64,000 bases of DNA, from the NCBI RefSeq assembly GCF_964199755.1, contig NC_133897.1:159662678-159726677 (forward strand), in the 5' to 3' direction. The DNA is from Larus michahellis (taxonomy: Eukaryota > Chordata > Aves > Charadriiformes > Laridae). Shown here piece after piece: positions 39,501 through 51,500 of this stretch (the stretch's first letter is position 1; each line of letters starts with the position of its first letter). The notes below the pieces were generated by a model, which was given only the letters and a program-made list of their open reading frames with translations, searched no databases and was not told the DNA's origin. Both the position numbers and the translations under genes were made by a program.

Positions 39501-42500
39501 TGAGGGAACAAATTCTGTTTTCTTGAACTGCATCTTAGTTTTAAGCTGGCATGTCTTCTCCAGTTGATACTCCACCACAACAGAGAAATGAGTTAAAAAA
39601 TTCCTTTGGATAAACAGATTAAACAGAACATGGGTTTCTTGGGCAGGACATAATACCACCTGTCTAAGCACCTTTACTGACTCATTGGCGGAGTACGCAA
39701 TACCAACTATGCAACTAGCTCCTGACTTCCCCTTCACTTATCAATTTTTCCTTGCTTCCACCTGGCAATATGTACATTGAGGATCTGACTTGTCTTCTTC
39801 AGTTTACCTTATCACCTCCTCAGCTTTCTTTCTGAAATTAACTGGACAGGTTACCTAAATAAATTATTTTTCCTTTCTGTGTCATTTCCATTTTATTTTT
39901 TTTAAATTTCCCTTCACCCCTGAATTCCTCAGTAAAGCAAGCAGCTTTACTTCATTCACTTCTGTATAACATACCTGACCAGACAAGTCTCCTTGGTGGT
40001 TAATATGTCGCCACTTTTCATTCTCTACCCAACGTTCGCTTCTGAGCTGTGTGCTTCACATTTAACTTGACACAGTTTTACCTTAAACATTCATTGAGTC
40101 CATTCAAGCAATGTCTTCAAAACAATATGTTCGTCTGTTTGCATTTAGACCACTACTCTTGCAAATATCTTCATCCTTCTTTTTTCTACAGAATTATGGC
40201 ATGCTCTACTTCGAGAAACACTGGAGGAGATTGTGCTTTTATTTATGTGTGTTTATACTCGAATAACTATTGATTTCAGTTTTTATCTCACTGGGTCATT
40301 CAGACCAAAGTTTGGCAAGACTAAGTGCAAAAAAGCAAAATAGACAATTGTAATTGGACTAAAAACCCCAGACAATTATTGGAAGTAGAGTAGTTACAAA
40401 ATTTCATAATTTAAGATGACATATTTGGTATTTGTGAACTCATATTGTAAAGCACATCAGATTTTCGCTAGTAGCTGTTATTACCTCATCAAAGTCTGCA
40501 ATGATTTCATTCAACAAGCGCAGACATTCTACTCCTTGGTTATTCATCTCAGTCTGGGAATAGAAGTCAGCAAATCCAGGAATAGAAGCAAACATCACAC
40601 CAACAGCATCATAGGACTGTGAGTATAATTCCTAAAAGAACAATGAAGAAAAATTAGTTGAAGGGGTAATATAGGGAAGAGAACATAAATGGCTGCAAAT
40701 AAAAGAGGTTTCCTATTTTCTGCATGTGTAATATCTTAATATCTGAGGTTAGCATTACTATATTAAATGTTAGCCATGTTCAACGGGAGGCTGACAGCTC
40801 TCACATTTTTAGCACGGATTGTATGCAGGGTTTGTCCTTTCTTTGAAAGCACACTCTTTCTGCTTCTGAGATCAGGGGGCAAAAATGAAATAGAACTTTT
40901 CTTTTGATTTGTATGGGGAGCCACTTGAAGAAATGAAGGATTCATTTGCAAGCATAAATACCAGAGAATCAAACCCTGTTAGGCAAGTAGAAGGAACTTA
41001 ATGTTTATTATATATTATTGTTTAAGTCTGTCTCATGAATGTTTGCAGTTGACATATATTTCTAAATTTGTTGATTAAGAGGGATCAGATGGCACCATTT
41101 AAAATGTCTAATATGACTTATTCGTAAAAAGTCCTCTTAGTTACCACATTTTCTGGTGGATAATTTATAGGTCACACTACTGCAGCTCTTTACAAGTTTA
41201 TCTATTAACAGGTTTTCAGTGAGCCCTTACTCTGTGGTAAGTTGTGGTTCTCCCAAGGTGACCACGGAGCCATTTGGCTTTGGGAGATGTTCCTCCTATT
41301 AGGCTTTGAAAGGAGGGAGAAACAGAAATGAGGGTGATAATGGAGTTACTGGGGGCAAAAGGCAGCTTACAAGAGATCGGACACAGGAGGCTATTAGGAT
41401 AAACTATGTTCTGGGATAAGATTCCACTTACATTATCCATATAATTCACTCTGGTACTGAAAGACAGATTTATTTATGGATGGATTCTGGTCGTTATGTA
41501 TGTGAAAATGTGGTCAGTTCTTCTCTGAGCCTAAACAAATTTTTAGGAGCAAAACTAATTTCAATTTTAAAAATGCCAAAGACAGAGCCCCCCACAACTC
41601 CTGATATGCTTTTCTAGTGGGTAATATACTACAACCATATGCATTCTCTTTTGTTTATTTTTTTTTTTCTACTTTCAGCTTCTGTAGTTTTACCCAATGG
41701 CAGATACTTTCATTTCTGTTCTGAGACTTCTCTTATGACATTCTGACCTAGAGTAGTTACTTCTCAATGTTCTTGTTAGTGTGCTTTAGTAAATTTCAGT
41801 GCTTCGGTCATCATGACAAAAGCACATACTGCTGGACGCCATACACTTGATGTGAACACCTCAGGCTCCTCTTCTTCCTTCATCCTGTTTCTCCCTGGAA
41901 AAGCATCCTGAATCCCTGCCCTGCACTTTGCTGTGCTGCTAATGCTGCTAGTTATCTAGACTCTGTAACAATACATCCTACAGCAAAAGTGGGGAAATTT
42001 TGCTAGTTCCCAAGGACACTGCAAAGCTTTGATTGAGAAAAAAAACATGATTGATTCCCTTTCTGTTCTTACACTTGCTTTCACTGAAGAACATCTGTAG
42101 GGTCATGGAAGCTGTATTCTAAGAACACTCATTCCCTTTCATAGATATTCTTTACTGTAAGGGTAGTGAGGCACTGGAACAGGTTGCCCAGGGAAGTTGT
42201 CAATGCCCCATCCCTGGAGGTGTTCAAGGCCAGGCTGGATGGGGCTTTGGGCAACCTGGTCTAGTGGGAGGTGTCCCTGCCCAGGGCAGGGGGGGGTGGA
42301 ACTAGATGATCTTTGAGGTCCCTTCCAACCCAAACCATTCTGTGATTCTGTGATATAGAAAAAAGTAATACACACATTAGTCTGTGGATGCCTATGGAAG
42401 ACTAGACAATACATGCTAGGAGAAGCATATATGCATGCAGGCATACTCTTTCCTCAGATTGTGAAGACAGAAAACAACTGGCTGAGCCTTCAGCTGCTTA

Positions 42501-45500
42501 CTTTTTCTATTTTTGGTAAGAAGCATCAAGACAGGAATAACACATCCACAAGAAAACACTTACAGTACACATTCGGTAATTCATTTTTTGAGAGCACAGA
42601 AATTAGCTTAATGGTCAGACATGAACTGCAGGATTGATTGTACTGAAATCTGGTAGATGTTACAGCCAGCCAGCTCATGCATAAATCATCCCCAAGTAGA
42701 GCCACTCTGGAAATTGCCTTACAAAAAGCAGAGGTGGTGGAATTGAATTCAGTGGCAAATTATTGAAGCATCAGCAGTGATCCATGGGGCATCTGTTTGC
42801 TTTTGAAGATTATTATGCATGTAAGTGTATGTGAATGAATGTGTAAGAGAGGACACGTATTCCCTGAAAATCCATAATGCAGATACGCCAGAACACACTC
42901 ATGGGTAGTATCGGGGTCTGCTCCATTTGCAATGAAGCAAATGTTAACTGCCCCAAAAAGGCAATTCAGGGGCAATATGAAACAGTAGAAATGTTCTCTT
43001 GGGTCTGAAGATGCAAGAGGGTCAGGTCTGTTGCAGCCTGTTGCACAGATTCCTTCCATAATAACTGGCAGGGCTCTAATAATAGTTTTGTCTTAAGGTT
43101 GAACAGGGATTCTGTTAAATTCACAGTTCTTTTTTAGGAATTCTAGATTTTCATAGACCCAGAAGTTGGAAGGGACCCCTGAAGTTCATCTAATATTGTT
43201 CTGACTCAAAGCAGGGACAATTAGGTTAAGTTTATTGTGGCCTTGTTCAGTTGAGGGTTGAATATCTCCAAGGCTGGAGATTTCACAACCTCTCTGAGCC
43301 CCGATGAAATGATTACTTTCCTGGGACTTTTTTTCCCCTCTTGTATCTAACTGAGATTTTTCTTCCTGCAACTTGTGTCATTGCCTTTTGTCCTTCCACT
43401 TGCACATTAGAGAATAGTTTAGCTCTGTCTTCAGTTGAGGGCAATGATCCTCTTTCAGTCTTTTCCTCTTAAGGTTGAATGAACCCAGGTCTCTCAGCCT
43501 TTCCTTACATGTCATGTGCCCCAATCCCCTAATCATCTTGGTCGCCCTCCACTAGAAGTGCTTCTATATGTCTCCTACTTGTGAGCCTGAACCTGGAAAC
43601 ACCACTCCAGGTGTGGCCCTAGAAGTGCAGAACCCTTTATCTTAAAACCTGAATGTTTTTTTAATGTGGATCAGATCCCAAATATTGGCAGTGTTTGTGT
43701 AATGAATCCTTTTGAGACCTAGGTTCTAAGAATTTCCTAACAAATCTGCTTTTCTTTTGCTACTTAGAAAAAAGTGTTAGAAATAGAACTGATACATACT
43801 TCATTATCCCGATCCTTCTCCAGGAAGTGACGGGCAACGTGACTGGGTAAAATATTCCGTAGCATATTTTCATTGTGCTCCCTTAACTCCTTCATTTCAT
43901 TGATTTCTTCTTTTGCTTGAACACGCCACAGAAAATCCAGCCTTGCTGTGTATTCCAGCTATAGTTCCAGAAAGAAAAAAAAGGCAAAAATAAAACCAGA
44001 CAAGATAAGAGTAGAGATTGTATTGTCATCCTGGCAGGCTGCTCCTGCCATGTAACCACCTCCAGTGCTGCTGAAGATCTTTGACTCCGAAAGAATATGG
44101 TTTCATTGTCAGAAAAAGAGATTATTTCTTTGCCTTGTGTATGGTGAGTGTCTCAGAGGAATCTTAGGCAAAATAATATTTGTCATATTACAGTGGGTAG
44201 AAAATGTCACAATTATTTTCCTTTTAAACAACTCTTTATTAGTTAGATAATGGAGTCAGACAGGACATAAGGTATTGGAAGATATCAGTATGAAATAAAT
44301 TTGTTCTCTCTTTCATGTGTTTTCAAATGAAATGGGTTTCATGAGACAATAGCACAAGAGTCATTCTAAACACTTTGCAGAGACAGAAAATTTACTTCTC
44401 AAGGATGAGCATCTTTCAGCAAATCTCTATATAACAGCCCAACACACTCCCAAAGAGGACTTTCAAATCTGTGGCACCAAAATAAGGTATTTCTACTGTT
44501 GGGACATGCAGTTTTTTGCAATTTAAGTCTTTTAAAAGATAGTGAAATATATGCTATTTGACAACCCCCTGAATACTCTGTCCCTGACGCAATGTGGATC
44601 CAGAGTTGCAGTCCCAATTTAGTATGTACACAGTGGCAATGCCTGACACCCTCACCTACAAACCAAAGTTTAATAGTTTTCAGTGCTGTATGTATACAGA
44701 ACAAAAGGAAGATTCCTGCACAGCACAGCTTATGTATGCATATATATATATAAGCGCACATTCATATATACATAAATGGTGACTGTCTGCTAGCTGAAGC
44801 AGGAAGATGTCAAAAAATCACATTGTTTGCCCGAGAGGCACATGTCTCAGCACATGGACAAGACCAACACTGCCAGAACTTTTGGGTACGTTACACTGAT
44901 GGAGACTTTTAACCAGATTTTAAGAGGGGTGATACCGGAGCTTGCACAAGGGGTGACTTATTAAGCTACGACCTTATTGAAAATGATGAAAATATGTCTC
45001 TGGGTAGTAAACTGAAAGATAAAATAATTTGTGAGGCTTGAGATGCTCTAGCTGGAGATAATAATCAAACACCCACCAGAGAAGCATATCATACCAACAA
45101 ATAAATGCATTTTACAATTGGGAGAGACATCAAATGGTTTGCTGAAAGGTGCTGGGACTAAGGAAGTGGTTGGGATATAATTCACGTACGAAGCCGAAGT
45201 AAAGGGCAAGCCTGCAGTGGGTGGAGTGACTGAGAGGGTGTTCAGGCATTGTTTAGTAACTCGTCCACATTTCTCATCACCAGCAGTGATCAATGCCAAA
45301 CTGTTCAGAAGAAAATGTACAGCACCTCGCAAGGGGCCTTATAGTTTGACTGTATTCCAGAGAGATTTCCTTCCTAAAAGCTAAAAGTGGCCCTGGCTTG
45401 ACATAAACTTCCAAAGTTTGTATTCATTTTAGCAGTGATCTACTTGTCCTCTGGATGCTATTGCCATCTTTAGAAATGATTAATCTCTTTTCTAGTTCTA

Positions 45501-48500
45501 ATATTTTGATCTTTCATCTTGTGTCTATTAATTCCCTAAATTAACTAAACAAAAAAAAAAGCTCCGGAAAAAATATTTTTAAACCATTTTTTAGACCTTT
45601 TTCAGTTTCCTTCCCCCTGCCTTTTGTGCTAGAAGACAGAGCCTATACCAGCTCATAACTGGCTTTTATCTCTGTGAAGGCAACATCGACTATAATTTTG
45701 CAAGGAGTTCTAAAGGTATTGGCTTGGAGCAGGAGCTGCTGGTGGATTCTGAGTTCTTTGATGCTTCAGATATTTAATGCCACTACAATAAGAGCTTTGG
45801 AAAAACCTGTAGTACATTTTTTCACAGATGATTTTTTTGTGCTGCTGTACAAGAAAATTTCACAGCTCTAAACCCAGCTCAGAATAGCATCAGCTAATCT
45901 TTACATTTCAGATAACATCATTCCAGTTATCTATAATCACATTGTAACACGAAAGATTTTTCTTGAATCATCAGTGGACAACTGAGATGAAACTGTCAGT
46001 TCAGAGATAAAAGGGTGTGCTTCATATGAGCTTTGAAAATAGAAAGAAAACACTTTGCTGAGTTCTGATATTTGTTAAAACTAAAAAAAATTATAAGGTT
46101 GAGTCTTGGGTTTACTTTTTGATTGTGTAAAGAAATGGGCACATCCTGGGCACAGTGGTGACAATAAAAATGACTGTCTGCAACATAAATCTTGAGATGT
46201 CCAGGTTTTCTTGCCCTAACAGCTCTACAAAACACCCTTAATTCCTATAGTGACTGAAGAAAATAGAGAATACGTATTACACAGAAAGCCTAACACTGAC
46301 TATGTCTTCTAAATGCTGTACAACCCAGCCTCTCTGAAGACAATTGCCACGTGCAAAGGATCAGTGTTTGAGGGGCAGAATATTCTTCCTTAGAGAGTGA
46401 GAAAAGAGGATTTACATTCCAAAGGGACACTTTCAACCACTGAAAACAGTCTAACTCCAGATAAAACAAGCAAATATCCTTTCTTCACTACACTAAAATC
46501 CAAATACAGAAAGGATAATGAAGAGATCTGGGGCATAATACCAGAATTAGGTATGTCTCCTCCTCTCTTTTTCAATTGGGAAAATCTCCTCTTTGCATTT
46601 CCTCATTCCTTCTCTTTTTCCCAAGCATGAAAAAGGTTCAGGAGGTCAGGTTTGTTGCAGATAAATTGCTGTGTAGGAGGGGGGTGTCAGATCTTCCTCC
46701 CTTTCCACAAGACTCTGTAGAACTAAGCTGCCAAAGTTCAAGGCTTCCCTTGTACCAAAGAGCCCCAGAAGTAGAGGAACAATCCAGTCAGTCAGTCATC
46801 ACTTGCCTCCACCACAACATTCATCTGGCGTAGGCAAGAACTACACTCGGATCTACAATCTAAAAGCAACTAGAGAGGGTTTTGCCCTCAGGGTTTTGCC
46901 CTCTGTTTTATAAGGCCTCTTTTTAGGTCTAATTGGGGTGGAGGGAGAGGAGGCACTGAGTCTGCTGTGGGCAGTTTTATTCCCTCTTTGCAATTGGTAA
47001 AACCTTCCCTTTTAAAGCCATGGCAGAAGGTTTCACTCAGGGTTAATAAGTTATTTATATTGCGTGTTTTCACTAGAGATGTATTTCTAGTAGAGAAGAC
47101 TATATACGGTATTGTATTTTGATAAGATTTCAAGGGATAGTTTATGTTCATACAAAATGTTCAACTGAACTCATCAAAAAGATAAAGCAGTAAATGAACA
47201 CATTTTACAACAGAATAAGTCTAGTCTTGAAATTATCCTCAACACTCTTTCATGTGCTTTTTCGCAAGTTCAGCTTGTGGAAACACTGCTGTAAAATATG
47301 TATTACTTGTGTTAAAACGATGTGCTTCTAGATGAAATTGGATTTCTAATTGGGACTTAGTCTATTTAGCCTAATGTCATGTAACAGTTACACAACAACT
47401 TTTAATTATGGGTTTAGCACAAGAGACCCATGAGATTTATTGGCTGAAGTACAGGTAAGATTTTAAGAAAGCTCTGAGTCTAATTAGATGGTCTCACACA
47501 ACTTTTTCTTGAATCTATTTTAAAATTCTGGGTACAAAACTGGGGATTAATTTTAAATCACAATGCATAAAGAACAATAGTTAGCTGTTCAGAAATTAAA
47601 GGCCCATAAACTTAATCTTACAAAAGTAATCTTTTTTGTAAATCCACCTAGAATGAGGCAAGTTTTAAGCTATTCTACTTCAGAATACTTTTGCAGTTTG
47701 TGAGAAGTAAAACTGTGCTGGAGGACAGCTTTATTGGACTTACTGTGCTCCCCATCAATTCAGACTATTGCAGAGATTATTTTTTTTTACATGTGCTCTG
47801 GATGAATTTTTTTAATATATATTTTAGTTGGCATTAACTCTATAATCGGAAATTAAAAAATACAAGGAAATGTTCCTGAGTACTGCTGTTGGATATTGTC
47901 ATATTGACAGAGTGGCCTTATGAATCATTTGGGAGAACAATCAGCAGTTAGCACATCTCAGGGACCGTTTCCAACAGTAGTTTGAGTGCAGCCACCCTGT
48001 TTTATGGAACCAGGAAAATTAATAGAATAGGTAAAGACTGTGCTGTGATGACTGGCATCTGGGCTGGAAAATACTTTCAAAAACCCCAGATCAGGCTTTT
48101 GTAGACAACTCAGTCAGAACTGTGATCCTGAAGAGCATTGCCTGGATTATGCCTAATCCTTGGTCTACCTAAACTCCTTTAGTGTTTTCTTTCTTGGTAT
48201 TTACCCTCACTTTAGACCATTCTCAATCTTTGCGTATCTTAAGAATCATCAGCAATATTATAAGGCTTATCATGAATTTCGGATATTTAGATCTTATTTG
48301 TCGCATATTTTTCCCAAATGGGCTTTATGTCTTGATAAAGATCTATCAAAAAGTACATTGTTTTTCATCAAACTTAAATCTGGGCACAAAGCACATTTCA
48401 TCCTTTGCTTCCACTGCTCACTCATTCCTCATTTCCTCAAAAAGAAGATAAAAAGGAAGAAAATTACTGGAATATTTAGATCTCACCTTTTTTTGCTCTT

Positions 48501-51500
48501 CTATGGAAAGAATGGAGCCTGAAGGTACCTGCACAACTTACAAAGTTATTGTGTTGTAATATATCATATAATATTGTGTTATTCATCACAGCAACGTTCC
48601 TCTCTTATTGCCTCACTAAAATTAGGATTGAGAAATGCTGGTATTAATCTGCTTAATGCTCTTTAAGGGAAAATCTTTAAAGAAGTTGAACATGCAGGAC
48701 AATGTCTAAAGGCAATTGTGGTTGCTGCTTCCTTTAATGTAGCTTGCCTTTATGTGAACAGACACTACCTGAAATCAGCATGTCCGACATGCAGCAGCCT
48801 AGAGGTTGCCAGCCAGAAGTGGTGGAGAAAACACCCTGCTTTAGGCAGCTTTTACTCAATGCATTTGTTGTTTTAAATTGCAGTTTGTCATACTTCACTC
48901 TCCCTGTGCACTGTGTATGAATTCCTGAAATACCCGGATTCTCCTCAAAGATATTAATCTTAAAGCTCTGAGGCCCCTAAGTCCTGGTTATGATCTTGGT
49001 CCATGTGAAAGGATTCTTGCAAGTGGTCTGTGACCCAAAGAAGTTAGTGTTGATGTTTAACCACAAATTTTCATCATTTCCTCAAGCCTGGAGTTTTTCC
49101 TCTATGAACATACTAAGCTATTTCATGGGAGTTTTATTATTTACTGTTTGCTATTCCCTTTCTTCATTTTGGTTTTATGCCTACTCAAGTGCACTGAAGC
49201 AGTCAGATGCTGCTAGAATCGTACATGTACCTAAGATTAAATTCCTGTTTGTTCCTTCAATTTCTATTAGAAAATGCAATATAACCTGTGTATTGCTGAA
49301 TATAATATTGCACATGTTCTTTAAGAATGCTAGGCAGTGTCAGATGTGGGCTTTTTTTAATCAGATTCTGCATATGGTTTATTAAATTGTTAAAGGTCAT
49401 ACGCTCAAGTGGATAAAAGGCAGTTGATATTTTGAAAGTAATTATTGTCACATCATGCAATAGCAAGTGATACAGGGAACGGTTAAAGCAAATGTTTGCA
49501 TTACCTGTTGACCATGATAAAATACTGCTAACAGGAACATTGCCATCAGTAGTAAAGATGCCTCCTTTGTACCCAGGAAGTCTGTGCTGGAAAAAAAATC
49601 CAAAGTAAAAGACAGTTATTGATTTGTCAGTGTTGTAGTTATTCAGAAATTTCATTTCATAATGCACCCTGGTACTCTTTGTTGTTTAAAAATACCCTGT
49701 ATTTGAAAATTTAACTTATCAATAATTCATTCAGGAGAACAGGATTGTAATTAGAGTGCTCACAGTTCAGGGACAAATGTATTAAATAACTAAATTTTAG
49801 TCTACAGTAGGTACACAGAAGGTGATGATCTTTCTCTTTCAAATGTGGTATGCAAACCCTGTGTCAGTCAGTCTCTTTTCCTGGGAGCTTGATCAACAGC
49901 CATGAACACCACAGGCCCTGCGGAGTACAGGAGTTGGGATCTGGATGGGAAAACGTTGAGGCTGGAGCTGGGAAAGGGAAACTTCCAGATTGTGAAAGTA
50001 AAAGCCCAGTGAATGGGCCTAGAGATAAAAGATGGACCCCAAGGCAGGTGCTGAAAGTTAAACATTCCCACATTGTGAGGAAGGTTCGGAGAAGATGACA
50101 GGTGAGTTAAGGAAAGGGCATGGATCAAAGGGGGAAAACAGTAATTAGGACTGGTTTTACTGAGAGGAGAGCAGAGAAGTGTCTGCCTATGACATGGCAA
50201 GTGAAAGAAACGCTTGCAGACAGTAGGAAAGCAAAGAAAATGATCCAAGAAGATACTGGCTGCATGAAATCTGCTGTATGAAATTGCTGAGGTGCTGTGT
50301 ATGGATCCTGAAGAAAATGTGAGAAAATAAGGTGAAAGGGGTCCAGAGCAGTTAAAGGGGGTTTCGATTCTCAAGAGAAATTACAGTTATGTGGAAAGAT
50401 GACAAAACTGAAGAAAGTGAGTATCTCTGTAATATCGGGACATTTTAAAAAAGGCGTGTTTCCCAGGAAAAAAGACATAAATGAAGAGGTTGGGGAAATG
50501 GTAGGGCCAATCCTATAGTAAAACAAAAGGGAGAAAGAACTAAATTTGGAAGTGAATCAAACATAGATACATAGCAATTATTTTGGTGAAGGGAGATGAG
50601 GAAAGCTGAGGAAATGGTTAAGAAGTGCCTAAAGCTTGAAGTTATGAAAAAAGTTAATAAAGGAGTAAACAAGAAGCAGAAGTTGGAAGAGACTTTGGGA
50701 CACTCTTCTGTCTATCTTGAGATCTAAGAATAAAGCAAAGTCCAGACCTGGAATGCATTTTCTGCAGTAATTCTGAAAAAACTGTCAGGTGATATTTGTC
50801 AGAGGAGGACTTCTATGACAGAGAAATTAGAAAGAGAAATAGCAGAGCTTTATGGGCACTAAACCAAAAGGAAACTTTCTTGTGACAGAGCTAACTGAAC
50901 TGAGTTTATGGGTCTAATGAAGAGTTTTCTGTGAGGAAATGTGCCACTATGCGATGAGTCATCGGCATAGAGCAAAAGACAGGCAGGAAACATCTTTGTC
51001 ATCTGCAAATATTTTGGAATTAAAATGTTTCCTATTTTGAAGCCGTCAGAAACACAACCTCCCAAAGGTTTCATTGAGAAGGACCCCTTGTACACTGGCT
51101 AAGGGCAAAAGCCTTAAAGGTCTTACTTATGAACTCATCTGTTATTGTGTATCGTGGTAATGCAGCAATAGCCACAAATAAATGAACTAGATGAGTTTTG
51201 TAAGGAGTTGCAAACCCTCTTATTCAACTAATTGGTATAACTTAGAGAATAGATAAGTTTCTAGGCACACAGACTTGAACCTCATGCTTCCTAATGTCAG
51301 ACCTGAAGTTCACGTTCTTGTCGTGAGCGTGGAGCATCTCAGCTGAGTTCTCTATGTCCTGGCCTGTTGGCTATTCTAGAGGGTATTCCCACCTCTTTCT
51401 TACTCTTCTGTGACAAAAGTCACTGGAGAGTTTCATTGACACAGGGAATAGAAACTACTCTGAATTCTCTAAGTTTTTCACACAAGGGAGAGTCTTTCTT

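Larger units (their letters stand above)
33802..40484 (-). other. ADCY8 intron 15/16
   Basis: 6.7 kb, the longest complete intron here, donor GTAATA, acceptor TATTAG. It holds the CR1 tail at 38.1 kb, a MIR-like fragment, the AAAAC repeat and the homeodomain-type palindrome. 37130-37560 contains a 140-codon plus-strand ORF with no recognisable domain. Its start (TTGTCTAAACATAGATGCC) resembles the LTR-like patch at 3.7 kb. Confidence 0.9.
40632..43799 (-). other. ADCY8 intron 14/15
   Basis: 3.2 kb, donor GTATGT, acceptor TTTTAG. It contains two CR1 fragments in opposite orientations, at 42.14-42.35 kb (plus) and 43.15-43.64 kb (minus). The remainder shows nothing recognisable. Confidence 0.9.

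Noticed and set aside
45048..45332. 94-codon minus-strand ORF in intron 13/14, considered as a processed pseudogene
   Set aside because: No parent protein recognised and no poly(A) or flanking duplication; it is not needed to join the ADCY8 frame.
48990..49385. 131-codon plus-strand ORF with hydrophobic stretches
   Set aside because: AT-rich chance ORF in an intron on the opposite strand; no family recognised.
49578..49586. Alternative acceptor CACAG five bases inside exon 13
   Set aside because: It would put exon 13 out of frame with exon 12 and lose TM12.
49868..50374. 168-codon minus-strand ORF
   Set aside because: Ser/Phe/Pro/Leu-rich product expected from a pyrimidine-rich strand; no domain, and it lies within an ADCY8 intron with no matching splice pattern.
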